Source of the DNA: AP-15 sp035538335
GTDB lineage: Bacteria > Pseudomonadota > Alphaproteobacteria > ATCC43930 > CGMCC-115725
Length of the DNA stretch: 64,000 nucleotides
Assembly: GCA_035538335.1 (NCBI GenBank)
Contig: DATLKN010000045.1
Coordinates: 62,001-126,000, forward strand
Direction of reading: 5' to 3'
Shown here piece after piece: positions 8,384-18,016 of the stretch (position 1 is its first letter; every line of letters starts with the position of its first letter). A model generated the notes under the pieces. It ran no database searches and had not been told where the DNA came from. It was given only the letters and a program-made list of their open reading frames with translations. The position numbers and the translations under genes were made by a program.

Positions 8384-9739
8384 TCATTTCCCCAGGCAGA
8401 AGTCGCGGAAGATGATGTCGAGGAGGTCCTCGACATCGACCGCCCCGGTGATATGCCCCAGGCTGCGCCAGGCGAGGCGCAGATCCTCGGCGCGCAATTC
8501 CGGCAGGGCGGCGGCTTCCGAGCGGTAGAGCGCCGCGAGCGCCTCCTCCAGCGCCGCGCGGTGCCGCGCGCGGGTGACGACCGGCGCCTCGCTCTTGTAG
8601 GCCTCGGCCGCGCGCTGCCCGAGCGCCGCGAGCAGCGCCTCGATGCCGGCGCCGGTCAAGGCCGAGACAAGCAACGCGCCCTCGGGCAGTAGCTTCGGCG
8701 GCGTCGAACAGAGATCGGCCTTGTTGGCGACGATGAGCGTGTCGGCGCCGGGCCAGGCCGAAGCGGCTTTCGCATCCTGCGGCCGGCCGGCCTCGAAGAC
8801 GAAAAGCCGCAATTCCGCTTCCTCGGCGCGCGCCAAAGCGCGGCGCAGCCCTTCTCTCTCGACCGGGTCGGCCGTCTCGCGCAGGCCCGCCGTGTCGGCC
8901 AGCACGAGCGGATAGCCGGCAAGATCGATCGCCACCTCGACGATGTCGCGCGTGGTGCCGGGGATGGCCGAGGTGATGGCCGCCTCGCGCCGCGCTATCC
9001 TGTTGAGAAGGCTAGATTTTCCGGCGTTCGGCGGGCCCAGGATCGCAACCCCGATGCCGTCGCGCAAACGCTCGCCCCGGTGCCCGTCGGCGAGATGGCC
9101 GGCGATCTCCCCGACCAGCGCCCCGGTGTCCTTGGCGATCTCGGCCTCGATCTGCGGCGGCAGATCCTCGTCGGGGAAATCGATCGCCGCTTCGAGATGC
9201 GCGAGCAGGCGCGTCAGGCGCTGCGACCAGCCGCGGTAGAGGGCGCCTTGCGCGCCCGCCAGCTGGCGCGCCGCCTGCCGGCGCTGCGCCTCGGTCTCGG
9301 CCGCGACCAGGTCGGCGACCGCTTCGGCTTCGAGCAGGTCGAGCTTGCCGTTGAGAAACGCCCGCCGGGTGAATTCGCCCGGCTCGGCGAGGCGCAAGCC
9401 GTCCTGCCGCAGGATCTCGAAGAGGGCGGCGAGAACCGCGCGGCTGCCGTGCACCTGCAATTCGGCCATGTCCTCGCCGGTGGCGCTGTTGGGCGCCGGG
9501 AACCACAGCACGATGCCGTCGTCGAGGAATTCGCCGCTGCCGGGGTCGCGCAGCCGCGCATGCCGGGCGTGCCGCGGCGGCGGCAGGCCGCCCGAAAGCC
9601 GCGCCAGGGCCGGCCCCGCCGCCGGCCCCGAGAGCCGCAACACGGCGATGGCGGCGCGGCCCGCGGCGGTCGCCGGCGCGAAGATCGTTTCGGCCGCGGC
9701 CGAACCCTCGGCCGTCTTTTCGGGAAGCTTCTGACGCAA
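8384..9739 (-). CDS. mnmE: tRNA modification GTPase MnmE (TrmE)
   Basis: This 451-residue protein has the N-terminal tetrahydrofolate-binding domain (TIFAPATAAGRAAIAVLRLSG), a helical domain, and an inserted G domain with GPPNAGKSSLLN (G1), GTTRD (G2), DTAGLRE (G3) and NKAD (G4). It ends in the family-defining FCLGK (usually FCIGK) whose Cys is needed for the modification reaction. It partners MnmG in forming cmnm5U34. The start overlaps nothing, and the oppositely oriented DUF255 gene begins 47 bp away, leaving a short bidirectional promoter region. Confidence 0.97.
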   Translation of the reverse strand: MRQKLPEKTAEGSAAAETIFAPATAAGRAAIAVLRLSGPAAGPALARLSGGLPPPRHARHARLRDPGSGEFLDDGIVLWFPAPNSATGEDMAELQVHGSRAVLAALFEILRQDGLRLAEPGEFTRRAFLNGKLDLLEAEAVADLVAAETEAQRRQAARQLAGAQGALYRGWSQRLTRLLAHLEAAIDFPDEDLPPQIEAEIAKDTGALVGEIAGHLADGHRGERLRDGIGVAILGPPNAGKSSLLNRIARREAAITSAIPGTTRDIVEVAIDLAGYPLVLADTAGLRETADPVEREGLRRALARAEEAELRLFVFEAGRPQDAKAASAWPGADTLIVANKADLCSTPPKLLPEGALLVSALTGAGIEALLAALGQRAAEAYKSEAPVVTRARHRAALEEALAALYRSEAAALPELRAEDLRLAWRSLGHITGAVDVEDLLDIIFRDFCLGK

Positions 9740-9786
9740 AATCGGCGTTCTCGTTCTAAAGTGCCTCCGCCCGACCGATTGGAGCC

Positions 9787-11814
9787 ATGATGGACCGCAA
9801 CCGCCTCGGCGAGGAGACGAGCCCCTACCTGCTGCAGCACAAGGACAATCCGGTCCACTGGCAGGCTTGGGGGCAAGAGGCCTTCGCCGCCGCCAAGGCG
9901 GCCGACAAGCCGGTCCTCCTCTCGATCGGCTATGCCGCCTGCCACTGGTGCCACGTCATGGCGCAGGAGAGCTTCGAGGACCCGCTCGTCGCGGCGATGA
10001 TGAATGCCCGCTTCGTCAACATCAAGCTCGACCGCGAGGAGCGCCCCGACCTCGACTCGATCTACCAGCATGCCCTCGCCGCGATGGGCGAGCAGGGCGG
10101 CTGGCCGCTGACGATGTTCTTGACGCCCGCGGGCGAGCCCTTCTGGGGCGGCACCTATTTCCCGCCGTCCCCGCGCTGGGGCCGGCCCGGTTTTCCGCAG
10201 CTCTTGGAAGCGATCAGCGCCACCTACGCGAAGGACCGCGCCGGCATTGAGAAGAACGTCGCCGCCTTGCGCGGGGCGCTGCAGCGCCTGTCGCAGCCGC
10301 AGGCGGGCGAGGCGGTCGGGCGCGACAGCCTCGACCGCATGGCCGGACGCCTCCTCGGCGAGGTCGACGGCGTCCACGGCGGCATCGGCACGGCCCCCAA
10401 ATTCCCGCAATGCGGCATCTTCGAGCTCTTGTGGCGCGCCTGGAAGCGCACCCGCCGCGACGGCTTCCGCGAGGCGGTCGAGACGACGCTCGACCATATG
10501 TGCCAGGGCGGCATCTACGACCATTTGGGCGGCGGCTTCGCGCGCTATTCGACGGACGCGCAGTGGCTCGTGCCGCATTTCGAGAAGATGCTCTACGACA
10601 ATGCCGAGCTGATCGACCTTCTGACCCTGATCTGGCAGGAGACGAAAAACCCGCTCTACCGCCAGCGCATCGCCGAAACGGCCGGCTGGGTCGCGCGCGA
10701 GATGAAGACGCCGGGCGGCGGCTTCGCCTCGAGCCTCGACGCCGACAGCGAGCACGAGGAGGGGAAGTTCTACGTCTGGAGCGAGGCCGAGATCGACGCG
10801 CTGCTGGGGCCCCGCGCCCCCCTCTTCAAGGCCGCCTACGATGTGAGCGCGGCAGGGAATTGGGAGGGCAAGACAATCCTCAACCGTTCCGCCGCCCCCG
10901 CGCTCGGCGAGGCGGCAAGCGAGAAGGCGCTCGCCGAATGCCGCGAGATCCTCTTCCGCGCCCGCGAGAAGCGGGTGCATCCGGGCCTCGACGACAAGGT
11001 GCTCGCCGATTGGAACGGGCTGATGATCGCCGCCCTCGCCAATGCCGGGCTCGTCTTTCTGCGGTCCGATTGGATCGAGCTGGCGCGCAACGCCTTTTCC
11101 TTTATCCGGCGCAACATGACCGGGCCCGATGGGCGGCTCTGCCACAGCTGGCGCGACGGCAAGGCGCGGCATCCGGCCAATCTCGACGATTACGCCAATC
11201 TCTGCCGCGCCGCCCTTGCCCTCTTCGAGGCGAGCGGCGAGCCTGCGTTCCTCGACATCGCGCGCGGCTGGCTCGACATTCTCGACCGGCATTATTGGGA
11301 CAAGGAGGGCGGCGGCTATTTCTTCGCCGCTGACGACACGCCGCTCCTGATCGCGCGCGCCAAGACCGCGGCCGACGCGGCGGTGCCGGCCGGCAACGGC
11401 ACCCTCGCCGGGGTGCTGGCGCGGCTTGCGATCCTGACGGGCGAGCCGCGCTGGCGCGAGCGCGCCGAACGGATCGTCGCGGCCTTCGGAGGCGAGGCGG
11501 CGCGCAATTTCTTCCCGCTGGCGACGCTGCTCAACAATTCCGAACTGTTGGAAAAGCCGCTGCAGATTGTGGTGGCCGGCGACAGCGGCAAGGCTGCATT
11601 CGAGGCGTTGCGGCGGGCCGTCTACGAAGTCTCGTCGCCGAACCGCGTCGTGCTTGCGCTTCCTCCCGGAAAGGCGCTGCCTGCGGACCATCCGGCGCGC
11701 GGCAAGGGCCTCGTCGAGGGGAAGCCCGCGGCCTATGTCTGCGACGGCCCGGTCTGCTCGCTGCCCTTGACCGACCCCGCCCTTCTCGTTGCGCACCTCG
11801 CCGAAATCCGGTAG
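9787..11814 (+). CDS. DUF255 (YyaL/SSP411-like) thioredoxin-domain protein
   Basis: This 675-residue protein starts with the conserved NRLGEETSPYLLQHKDNPVHWQAWG block. A thioredoxin-like domain follows with ACHWCHVM (Cys52 and Cys55), FVNIKLDREERPDLD and GGWPLTMFLTPAGEPFWGGTYFPP. The remaining part is an (alpha/alpha)6-barrel like N-acylglucosamine 2-epimerases, with KMLYDNAEL and HPGLDDKVLADWNGLMIAAL. The family is found in bacteria and animals (SPATA20), and its substrate is unsettled. The CxxC suggests redox activity, the barrel a sugar- or nucleoside-like ligand. Nothing in the neighbourhood reveals its job. Confidence 0.93.
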   Translation: MMDRNRLGEETSPYLLQHKDNPVHWQAWGQEAFAAAKAADKPVLLSIGYAACHWCHVMAQESFEDPLVAAMMNARFVNIKLDREERPDLDSIYQHALAAMGEQGGWPLTMFLTPAGEPFWGGTYFPPSPRWGRPGFPQLLEAISATYAKDRAGIEKNVAALRGALQRLSQPQAGEAVGRDSLDRMAGRLLGEVDGVHGGIGTAPKFPQCGIFELLWRAWKRTRRDGFREAVETTLDHMCQGGIYDHLGGGFARYSTDAQWLVPHFEKMLYDNAELIDLLTLIWQETKNPLYRQRIAETAGWVAREMKTPGGGFASSLDADSEHEEGKFYVWSEAEIDALLGPRAPLFKAAYDVSAAGNWEGKTILNRSAAPALGEAASEKALAECREILFRAREKRVHPGLDDKVLADWNGLMIAALANAGLVFLRSDWIELARNAFSFIRRNMTGPDGRLCHSWRDGKARHPANLDDYANLCRAALALFEASGEPAFLDIARGWLDILDRHYWDKEGGGYFFAADDTPLLIARAKTAADAAVPAGNGTLAGVLARLAILTGEPRWRERAERIVAAFGGEAARNFFPLATLLNNSELLEKPLQIVVAGDSGKAAFEALRRAVYEVSSPNRVVLALPPGKALPADHPARGKGLVEGKPAAYVCDGPVCSLPLTDPALLVAHLAEIR

Positions 11815-11841
11815 ATTCCTGTTTTGTTCATGGAGACGGCA

Positions 11842-12321
11842 ATGACCCATTTGCTGACGGTCGGCAGCCCCGTCGGGGCGCTGACGATCACCGAGGAAGC
11901 CGGCGCGATCGCCGCCATCGGCTGGGGCGGCGCGCGGCACCAAGACAGGACCGCGCTCCTCGCCGAGGCGGAGCGGCAGCTGATCGCCTATTTCGCCGGG
12001 AAGCTGCGGCATTTCGATCTGCCGCTCGCGCCGCAGGGCTCGCGCTTCGACCTCGTGGTATGGCGCGCGATGCAGCAGATCCCCTATGGCGAGACGCGCA
12101 GCTACGGCGAGCTGGCGCACGCCGTCGGCTCGGCGCCGCGCGCGGTCGGCGGCGCCTGCGGGCGAAACCCGATCCCGATCGTCGTCCCCTGCCACCGCGT
12201 GCTGTCCCGCGCGGGGCTCGGCGGCTACAGCGGCGCGGGCGGGCTCGCAACCAAGACCGCGCTGCTCGCGCTCGAAGGCGCGGCGGCGGGTGTCGGCGGC
12301 CGCGCGGCGGTCGCCGCGTGA
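11842..12321 (+). CDS. Methylated-DNA-protein-cysteine S-methyltransferase
   Basis: This 159-residue protein has the active-site motif IVVPCHRVL, where Cys takes the alkyl group from O6-alkylguanine, and the RAVGGACGRNPIPI and GGYSGAGGLATKTALLALE segments of the MGMT/Ogt C-terminal domain. A short N-terminal ribonuclease-like domain precedes it. ATG 11842 is chosen because GGAGACGG lies just upstream; an in-frame ATG at 11830 is possible. It is a suicide repair protein acting on alkylated DNA. It follows the DUF255 gene by 27 bp and may share its transcript. Confidence 0.95.
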   Translation: MTHLLTVGSPVGALTITEEAGAIAAIGWGGARHQDRTALLAEAERQLIAYFAGKLRHFDLPLAPQGSRFDLVVWRAMQQIPYGETRSYGELAHAVGSAPRAVGGACGRNPIPIVVPCHRVLSRAGLGGYSGAGGLATKTALLALEGAAAGVGGRAAVAA

Positions 12322-12390
12322 CCTCGCGCCGGGTTGGCGCTATCGTCGGCCATCGTCGACGCAATCCAACCAAGCGCGGGAGGTAGTGCC

Positions 12391-13365
12391 ATGCCGCATG
12401 CGATCCGTTTCGAGAAGCCCGGCGGACCCGAGGTTTTGTCGTGGCAGGAGGTGCCGGTCGGCAAGCCCGGCCAGGGCCAGGTGCGGCTGCGGCACACCGC
12501 CGTCGGCCTCAATTACATCGACACCTATCACAGGAGCGGGCTCTATCCGCTGCCGATGCCGAGCGGGCTCGGTTCGGAAGGCGCCGGTGTCATCGAGGAA
12601 GTCGGGCCCGGCGTCAGCGGCCTCAAAGCCGGCGACCGTGTCGCCTATGCCGGCGGGCCGATCGGCGCCTACGCAGAGGCGCGGGTCATGCCGGCCGACC
12701 GGCTCGTTCCGGTTCCGGCCGGCATCAGCGACAGCCAAGCCGCGGCGATGATGCTGAAGGGCATGACCGCCTGGTATCTCGTGCGCCGTACGCACGCCGT
12801 CAAACGCGGCGAGACGATCCTGATCCACGCCGCGGCGGGCGGGGTCGGGCTCATCGTCTGCCAGTGGGCCAAGCATCTCGGCGCCACCGTCATCGGCACG
12901 GTCGGCGACGAGGAGAAGGCGGCGCTCGCGAAGAAGCACGGCTGCGACCATCCGATCCTCTACCGGCACGAGGATTTCGTCGCCCGCGTCGGCGAGCTGA
13001 CGGGCGGCAAGAAGGTGCCGGTCGTCTATGATTCGGTCGGCAAGGACACCTTCTACAAGTCGCTCGACTGCCTCGCGCCCTTGGGGCTGATGGCGTCCTT
13101 CGGGCAATCCTCGGGCTCTGTCGGCCCCGTCGATATCGGCATCCTCGCCGGCAAGGGATCGCTCTTCCTGACGCGCCCGACCCTCAACACCTACACCGCC
13201 TCGCGCGAGGACCTGCTGACGGCGGCGCGGGAACTCTTCGAGGTCGTCGAGAAGGGCCACGTCAAGATCGCCGTCAACCAGACCTACCCGCTGCGCGAAG
13301 CCGCCCGCGCCCACCGCGACCTGCAGGACCGCAAAACGACCGGCCAGACCGTACTGACGGTGTAG
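12391..13365 (+). CDS. NADPH:quinone oxidoreductase (zinc-independent MDR family)
   Basis: This 324-residue protein matches QorA-type enzymes in length. It starts HAIRFEKPGGPEVLSW and has VGLNYIDTYHRSGLYPLPMPSGLGSEGAG and the nucleotide-binding HAAAGGVGLIVCQWAKHLGA, then the DSVGKDTFYKSLDCLAPLGLMASFGQSSG block. Zinc-ligand cysteines of alcohol dehydrogenases are absent. It reduces quinones with NADPH, a detoxification role. ATG 12391 is preceded by GGGAGGTAG. An upstream GTG-type extension exists but lacks homology. Confidence 0.93.
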   Translation: MPHAIRFEKPGGPEVLSWQEVPVGKPGQGQVRLRHTAVGLNYIDTYHRSGLYPLPMPSGLGSEGAGVIEEVGPGVSGLKAGDRVAYAGGPIGAYAEARVMPADRLVPVPAGISDSQAAAMMLKGMTAWYLVRRTHAVKRGETILIHAAAGGVGLIVCQWAKHLGATVIGTVGDEEKAALAKKHGCDHPILYRHEDFVARVGELTGGKKVPVVYDSVGKDTFYKSLDCLAPLGLMASFGQSSGSVGPVDIGILAGKGSLFLTRPTLNTYTASREDLLTAARELFEVVEKGHVKIAVNQTYPLREAARAHRDLQDRKTTGQTVLTV

Positions 13366-13390
13366 CGCGGAGCGCCGCAGCGGACTGACG

Positions 13391-13415
13391 CCTGCCCTGC
13401 ATCCCGCAGGGCAGG
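13391..13415 (+). terminator. Strong hairpin after the quinone oxidoreductase gene
   Basis: CCTGCCCTGC (13391-13400) pairs perfectly with GCAGGGCAGG (13406-13415) around the loop ATCCC. There is no T-run, so if it ends transcription it is not a classic intrinsic terminator. It lies 25 bp after the stop codon. Confidence 0.45.
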
Positions 13416-13460
13416 TAAACCCCGCCGCTTCTGTGCATCACCGCGCCCCTTGCCAGACCG

Positions 13461-13479
13461 GTATATAATGGTAATATAC
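13461..13479. promoter_or_regulatory. Candidate operator/promoter of the BrnT/BrnA pair
   Basis: GTATAT (13461-13466) and ATATAC (13474-13479) form an inverted repeat with a 7-bp spacer. A TATAAT box at 13464-13469 lies inside it, 15 bp before the GTG start of the toxin gene. Autorepression by the antitoxin at such a site is usual for type II pairs; binding here is inferred. Confidence 0.55.
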
Positions 13480-13484
13480 GTACC

Positions 13485-13787
13485 GTGATCGAGTGGGGCC
13501 GGATCGAAAGGTTCGACTGGGACGAAGGCAATAGTCGTAAGAGTGTCGACAAGCACGGTATCGGCCAGGCCGAGGCCGAGCAGATTTTCTTCAACGAACC
13601 GCTGCTGGTGATAGCGGATGCGGGGCACAGCATCCGGGAAAGCCGGCTGCATGCGCTGGGCCGTACCGATCTCGGGCGTCTCCTTCACGTCACCTTTACG
13701 CTACGCCGCGGCGACCGCCTGATCCGGGTGATCTCGGCGCGCCCGATGCACCGAAAGGAGAGGCTCCGGTATGAGCAGGAAAGCTAG
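13485..13787 (+). CDS. brnT: BrnT-family ribonuclease toxin
   Basis: This 100-residue basic protein starts at GTG and reads FDWDEGNSRKSVDKHGIGQAEAEQIFF, then LLHVTFTLRRGDRLIRVISARPMHRKERLRYEQ. These are the BrnT hallmarks (F.WD..K...N..KHG and RIISAR...ERR.Y). BrnT is a RelE-fold mRNase neutralised by BrnA. The following antitoxin gene overlaps its end by 17 bp, so the order toxin-antitoxin typical of this family is kept. The pair sits between qor and rho and is probably acquired. Confidence 0.9.
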   Translation: MIEWGRIERFDWDEGNSRKSVDKHGIGQAEAEQIFFNEPLLVIADAGHSIRESRLHALGRTDLGRLLHVTFTLRRGDRLIRVISARPMHRKERLRYEQES

Positions 13788-14037
13788 GCCGCACCCGGAA
13801 TTCCACGACGAAGCCGAAGAGCGTCGGTTCTGGGAGACCCACGATTCGAGCGACTATATCGACTGGGGCAAGGCCGAGCGCGTGCGATTGCCCAATCTCA
13901 AGCCCTCGACAAGGTCGATCTCCTTGCGCCTGCCCGTCGCGCTGCTCGAGCGCATCAAGGTTGCCGCGAACAAGCGTGACGTGCCCTATCAATCGCTGAT
14001 CAAAACCTGGCTGGCCGAGAAGGCGGACGCCAACTGA
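13771..14037 (+). CDS. BrnA/CopG-type antitoxin
   Basis: This 88-residue protein has an acidic N-terminal half (HDEAEERRFWETHDSSDYIDW), the part expected to wrap the toxin. The C-terminal ribbon-helix-helix is STRSISLRLPVALLERIKVAANKRDVPYQSLIKTWLAEK. It should bind BrnT and repress the operon. It overlaps brnT by 17 bp with a GGAG-type ribosome site inside the toxin gene (aaaggagagg). The RHH domain resembles the CopG/COG5304 group as much as BrnA proper. Confidence 0.88.
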   Translation: MSRKARPHPEFHDEAEERRFWETHDSSDYIDWGKAERVRLPNLKPSTRSISLRLPVALLERIKVAANKRDVPYQSLIKTWLAEKADAN

Positions 14038-14042
14038 CGGCA

Positions 14043-14089
14043 ACCCCCTCCATTCCCTCCCCCGCAAGCGGGGGAGGGTTAGGGTGGGG
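14043..14089. repeat. Palindromic intergenic repeat, family A
   Basis: This inverted copy of the 3275 unit is centred on cccccgcaagcggggg. It lies between the convergent antitoxin and rho genes, one base before the rho stop codon region. Confidence 0.85.
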
Positions 14090-14090
14090 C

Positions 14091-15347
<1,257 letters not shown>

Positions 15348-15558
15348 GGAGGTTCGTACCGCAGTAGAGATATGGGTCGCCCGTTTGCCGGACCACTGCG
15401 CCGAGAGAACAGCGCAGATGCGAGGATTCGCACGGGGTTGGTGAGGGAGCGGAAGGCGGAAGCCGTGTGCCGGCGAGAGTGTCCCTTAGCGAATCGCAGA
15501 TATGTAAGTCAAACACGATTACAAGGCCCCGGGTTTCCGCTATCTCCTAAAAATCCGT

Positions 15559-16008
15559 TCAGAATGGCTTAACGACGACGAGGATCACGATCAGCAGCAT
15601 GGCGACGGCCGGCAGCTCGTTGACGAGCCGGAAGAAGCGCGCGCCGTGGCGGTTGCGGTCGGCGGCGAAGGCGCGCCGCCAGCGGGCGAGCGCCAATTGG
15701 TAGAGCAGCAATCCAAGGACGAGCAGCAGCTTTGCCCAGATCCAGCCGCGCCGCCAGTCAACGACCCCCGGCGTCGCGGCGAGCGCCGCACCGAAGCCGA
15801 TGGCGGCGATCATCGCCGGCATCATGATGCCGTGCAAGAGGCGCCGCTCCATGAGCTTGAAGGTCTCGGCCGAATCGGATCCCGGCTGCGCCGCCGCATG
15901 ATAGACGAAGAGGCGCGGCAGGTATAAGAGCCCCGCCATCCAGGCGATGACGCTCGCGATGTGCAACGCCTTCAGCCACGGATAGGCCGCCGCAAGCAGC
16001 GTACTCAC
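15559..16008 (-). CDS. hemJ: Protoporphyrinogen IX oxidase HemJ
   Basis: This 149-residue membrane protein has about four transmembrane helices. The conserved heme-ligand His region reads WLKALHIASVIAWMAGLLYLPRLFVYH, and the ERRLLHGIMMPAMI segment is also family-typical. HemJ oxidises protoporphyrinogen IX to protoporphyrin IX, the step before ferrochelatase. The GTG start (16008) overlaps the hemH stop as GTGA. With hemH and hemE it forms a late heme biosynthesis operon. It is the HemJ rather than the HemG/HemY type, usual in alphaproteobacteria. Confidence 0.93.
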   Translation of the reverse strand: MSTLLAAAYPWLKALHIASVIAWMAGLLYLPRLFVYHAAAQPGSDSAETFKLMERRLLHGIMMPAMIAAIGFGAALAATPGVVDWRRGWIWAKLLLVLGLLLYQLALARWRRAFAADRNRHGARFFRLVNELPAVAMLLIVILVVVKPF

Positions 16009-16958
16009 CCGCGCTCTCCACGGATGAGCGCGGCAAGCGCGTCGATGAACAGCGGGTGCGTGCCGACAGTCGGGACACGGCGGTAGCGCGGCACGCCGCA
16101 TTCGCGGGCGAGACGCCGATAGTCGTCGTCCAGCTCGACAAGCGTTTCGGAGTGCTCGGAGACGAACGAGATCGGCGCGACGACGAGCGCGAGCCGGGCC
16201 GCGCCGGCGGCGCGGATCTCGTCGTCCGTGTAGGGCTGGAGCCAGGCGAGCGGACCGACACGGCTCTGGTAGGAGAGCCGCCAGTCGAGCCCCGGCCGGC
16301 CGAGCGCAGCAGCAACTGCCGCCGCAGTCGCGTTCACCTGCTGCGGGTAGGGGTCGCCCCGGCGCACGGTCTTTTGTGGCAACCCGTGCGCCGTGAAGAG
16401 CAGCCGCACGGCGCCGCCCGCGGCGATCGCCGCGTCGAGCTCGGGCGCGATCAGCTGCGACAGCGCAGCGACGAAACCCGGCTCGGTCGGATAGCTCCCG
16501 ATCGTCCGGGTCGGGCATTCGAGGCCGATCCTCGCCGCCGCCTCCCGCCAGGCGGCGAGCGAAGAACCCGTCGTCGTCGTCGAGAATTGCGGGTAGAGCG
16601 GCAACAGCACGACCTCCTCCGGCCGGCAGTCGCGCACCTCGCGCGCCGTCTCCTCGCTCGCCGGACGCCAATAGCGCATCGCGACGAATACGCGCGCTCC
16701 GGCCCCGAGCCTCGTTTCCAGCGCGCACGCCTGGGCGCGCGTATTGGCAAGCAGCGGCGAGGCGCCGCCGAGGCGATCGTAGATACTGCGGGCCACCACC
16801 GCGCGGCGCCGCGCCAGCAGGCGCGCGAGCGGCCGTCGCAGGATGCCGGGAAGGCCGATGATCGCCGGGTCGCTGAAGAGATTGTAGAGAAAGGGCTCGA
16901 CCGCTGCCGGGCAATCCGGGCCGCCGAGGTTCATCAGCACGACTGCGACGCCGCTCAT
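16005..16958 (-). CDS. hemH: Ferrochelatase
   Basis: This 317-residue protein has VVLMNLGGPD at the N-terminus, then GGASPLLANT, LLPLYPQFSTTTTGSS, the active-site LLFTAHGLPQKTVRRGDPYPQQV (catalytic His) and PISFVSEHSETLVELD (conserved Glu). It inserts Fe2+ into protoporphyrin IX at the membrane. It starts at ATG 16958, overlapping the hemE stop by 4 bp, and its end overlaps hemJ, so the three steps are translationally coupled. Confidence 0.96.
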   Translation of the reverse strand: MSGVAVVLMNLGGPDCPAAVEPFLYNLFSDPAIIGLPGILRRPLARLLARRRAVVARSIYDRLGGASPLLANTRAQACALETRLGAGARVFVAMRYWRPASEETAREVRDCRPEEVVLLPLYPQFSTTTTGSSLAAWREAAARIGLECPTRTIGSYPTEPGFVAALSQLIAPELDAAIAAGGAVRLLFTAHGLPQKTVRRGDPYPQQVNATAAAVAAALGRPGLDWRLSYQSRVGPLAWLQPYTDDEIRAAGAARLALVVAPISFVSEHSETLVELDDDYRRLARECGVPRYRRVPTVGTHPLFIDALAALIRGERG

Positions 16959-18016
16959 GCTCCCTCGGCGGCGATCGGCCGCGCCAAGAGGCGGGCGAGG
17001 CTCGCCACCGCCTCGGGCGACGTTTCCGGCAACACGCCGTGGCCGAGGTTGAAGATGTAGGGCCCCTGGCCGAGGGCGCGGCGCAGCCGCTCCGCCGCTG
17101 CTTCGAGCGCGCTCTCGCCGGCAAGCAGCATGACCGGATCGAGATTGCCTTGCACGGCCGCCAAGGGCTGCAGCCGGTCGCACATGAATTGCGCCGGCAC
17201 GGCCGTATCGCAGCCGATCGCATCGACGCCGGTTTCGCGCACATAGCGCTCGTAGAGGAGCCCGGCGCCGCGCGGAAAGCCGATGATCGGACAATGCGGA
17301 AAGCGGCTTTTCAGCCGCTCGACGATCCGCCGCGTCGGCGCGATGACCCAGCGCTCGAATTCCGCCTCCGGCAAGAGGCCCGCCCAGCTGTCGAACAATT
17401 GCACCGCCTGCGCCCCGGCTTCGATCTGGCCGGCGAGGAACAGCGTCGTCATTTCGACGAGCATGTCGATCAACCGGCCGAACCCTTGCGGGTCGCGATA
17501 AGCCCAGCCCTTGACCAGACGGAAGTCGCGGCTCGTTCCGCCCTCGGCCATGTACGTCGCCACGGTCCAGGGCGATCCGGCAAAGCCGATCAGCGCCGCC
17601 TCGGCCGGCAATGCCGCAGCGACGCGCGACACCGTCTCGAACACCGGGGCAAGGCGCGCACTCAGCCCGCTCCCGTCGAGCCGGGAGAGTCCGGAGGCAT
17701 CGGCGATCCGGTCGAGGACCGGCCCCTCGCCCTCGCGAAACCGGACGCCTTGGCCGAGCGCATGCGGCACCAGCAGAATGTCCGAAAAGAGGATCGCCGC
17801 ATCCATGCCGTAGCGGCGCACCGGCTGCAGCGTGACCTCGGCGGCAAGCGCCGGCGAGAGGCAAAGCGCGATGAAATCCGGCGCCCTCGCGCGCACCGCC
17901 CGGTATTCCGGCAGATAGCGGCCGGCCTGCCGCATCAGCCACCATGGCGGCCGGGCGAGGCGTTCTCCCGCCAGCGCCCGCAGGAATGCTTTCTTCTGTA
18001 TTTCTGTTGTCGGCAT
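16955..18016 (-). CDS. hemE: Uroporphyrinogen decarboxylase
   Basis: This 353-residue protein has the two family signatures: RPPWWLMRQAGRYLPEYR near the N-terminus and LIGFAGSPWTVATYMAEGG in the middle, plus GCDTAVPAQFM and FNLGHGVLPETSPEAV. It converts uroporphyrinogen III to coproporphyrinogen III. Its 5' end faces the candidate replication origin, as in Caulobacter and Rickettsia. An A/T-only stretch 18 bp upstream of the start probably also holds its promoter. Confidence 0.97.
   Translation of the reverse strand: MPTTEIQKKAFLRALAGERLARPPWWLMRQAGRYLPEYRAVRARAPDFIALCLSPALAAEVTLQPVRRYGMDAAILFSDILLVPHALGQGVRFREGEGPVLDRIADASGLSRLDGSGLSARLAPVFETVSRVAAALPAEAALIGFAGSPWTVATYMAEGGTSRDFRLVKGWAYRDPQGFGRLIDMLVEMTTLFLAGQIEAGAQAVQLFDSWAGLLPEAEFERWVIAPTRRIVERLKSRFPHCPIIGFPRGAGLLYERYVRETGVDAIGCDTAVPAQFMCDRLQPLAAVQGNLDPVMLLAGESALEAAAERLRRALGQGPYIFNLGHGVLPETSPEAVASLARLLARPIAAEGA

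Noticed and set aside
9214..12195. Minus-strand open frame of 993 codons opposite the DUF255 gene
   Set aside because: Antisense to a well-supported gene; its translation is a shadow of GC-rich codons.
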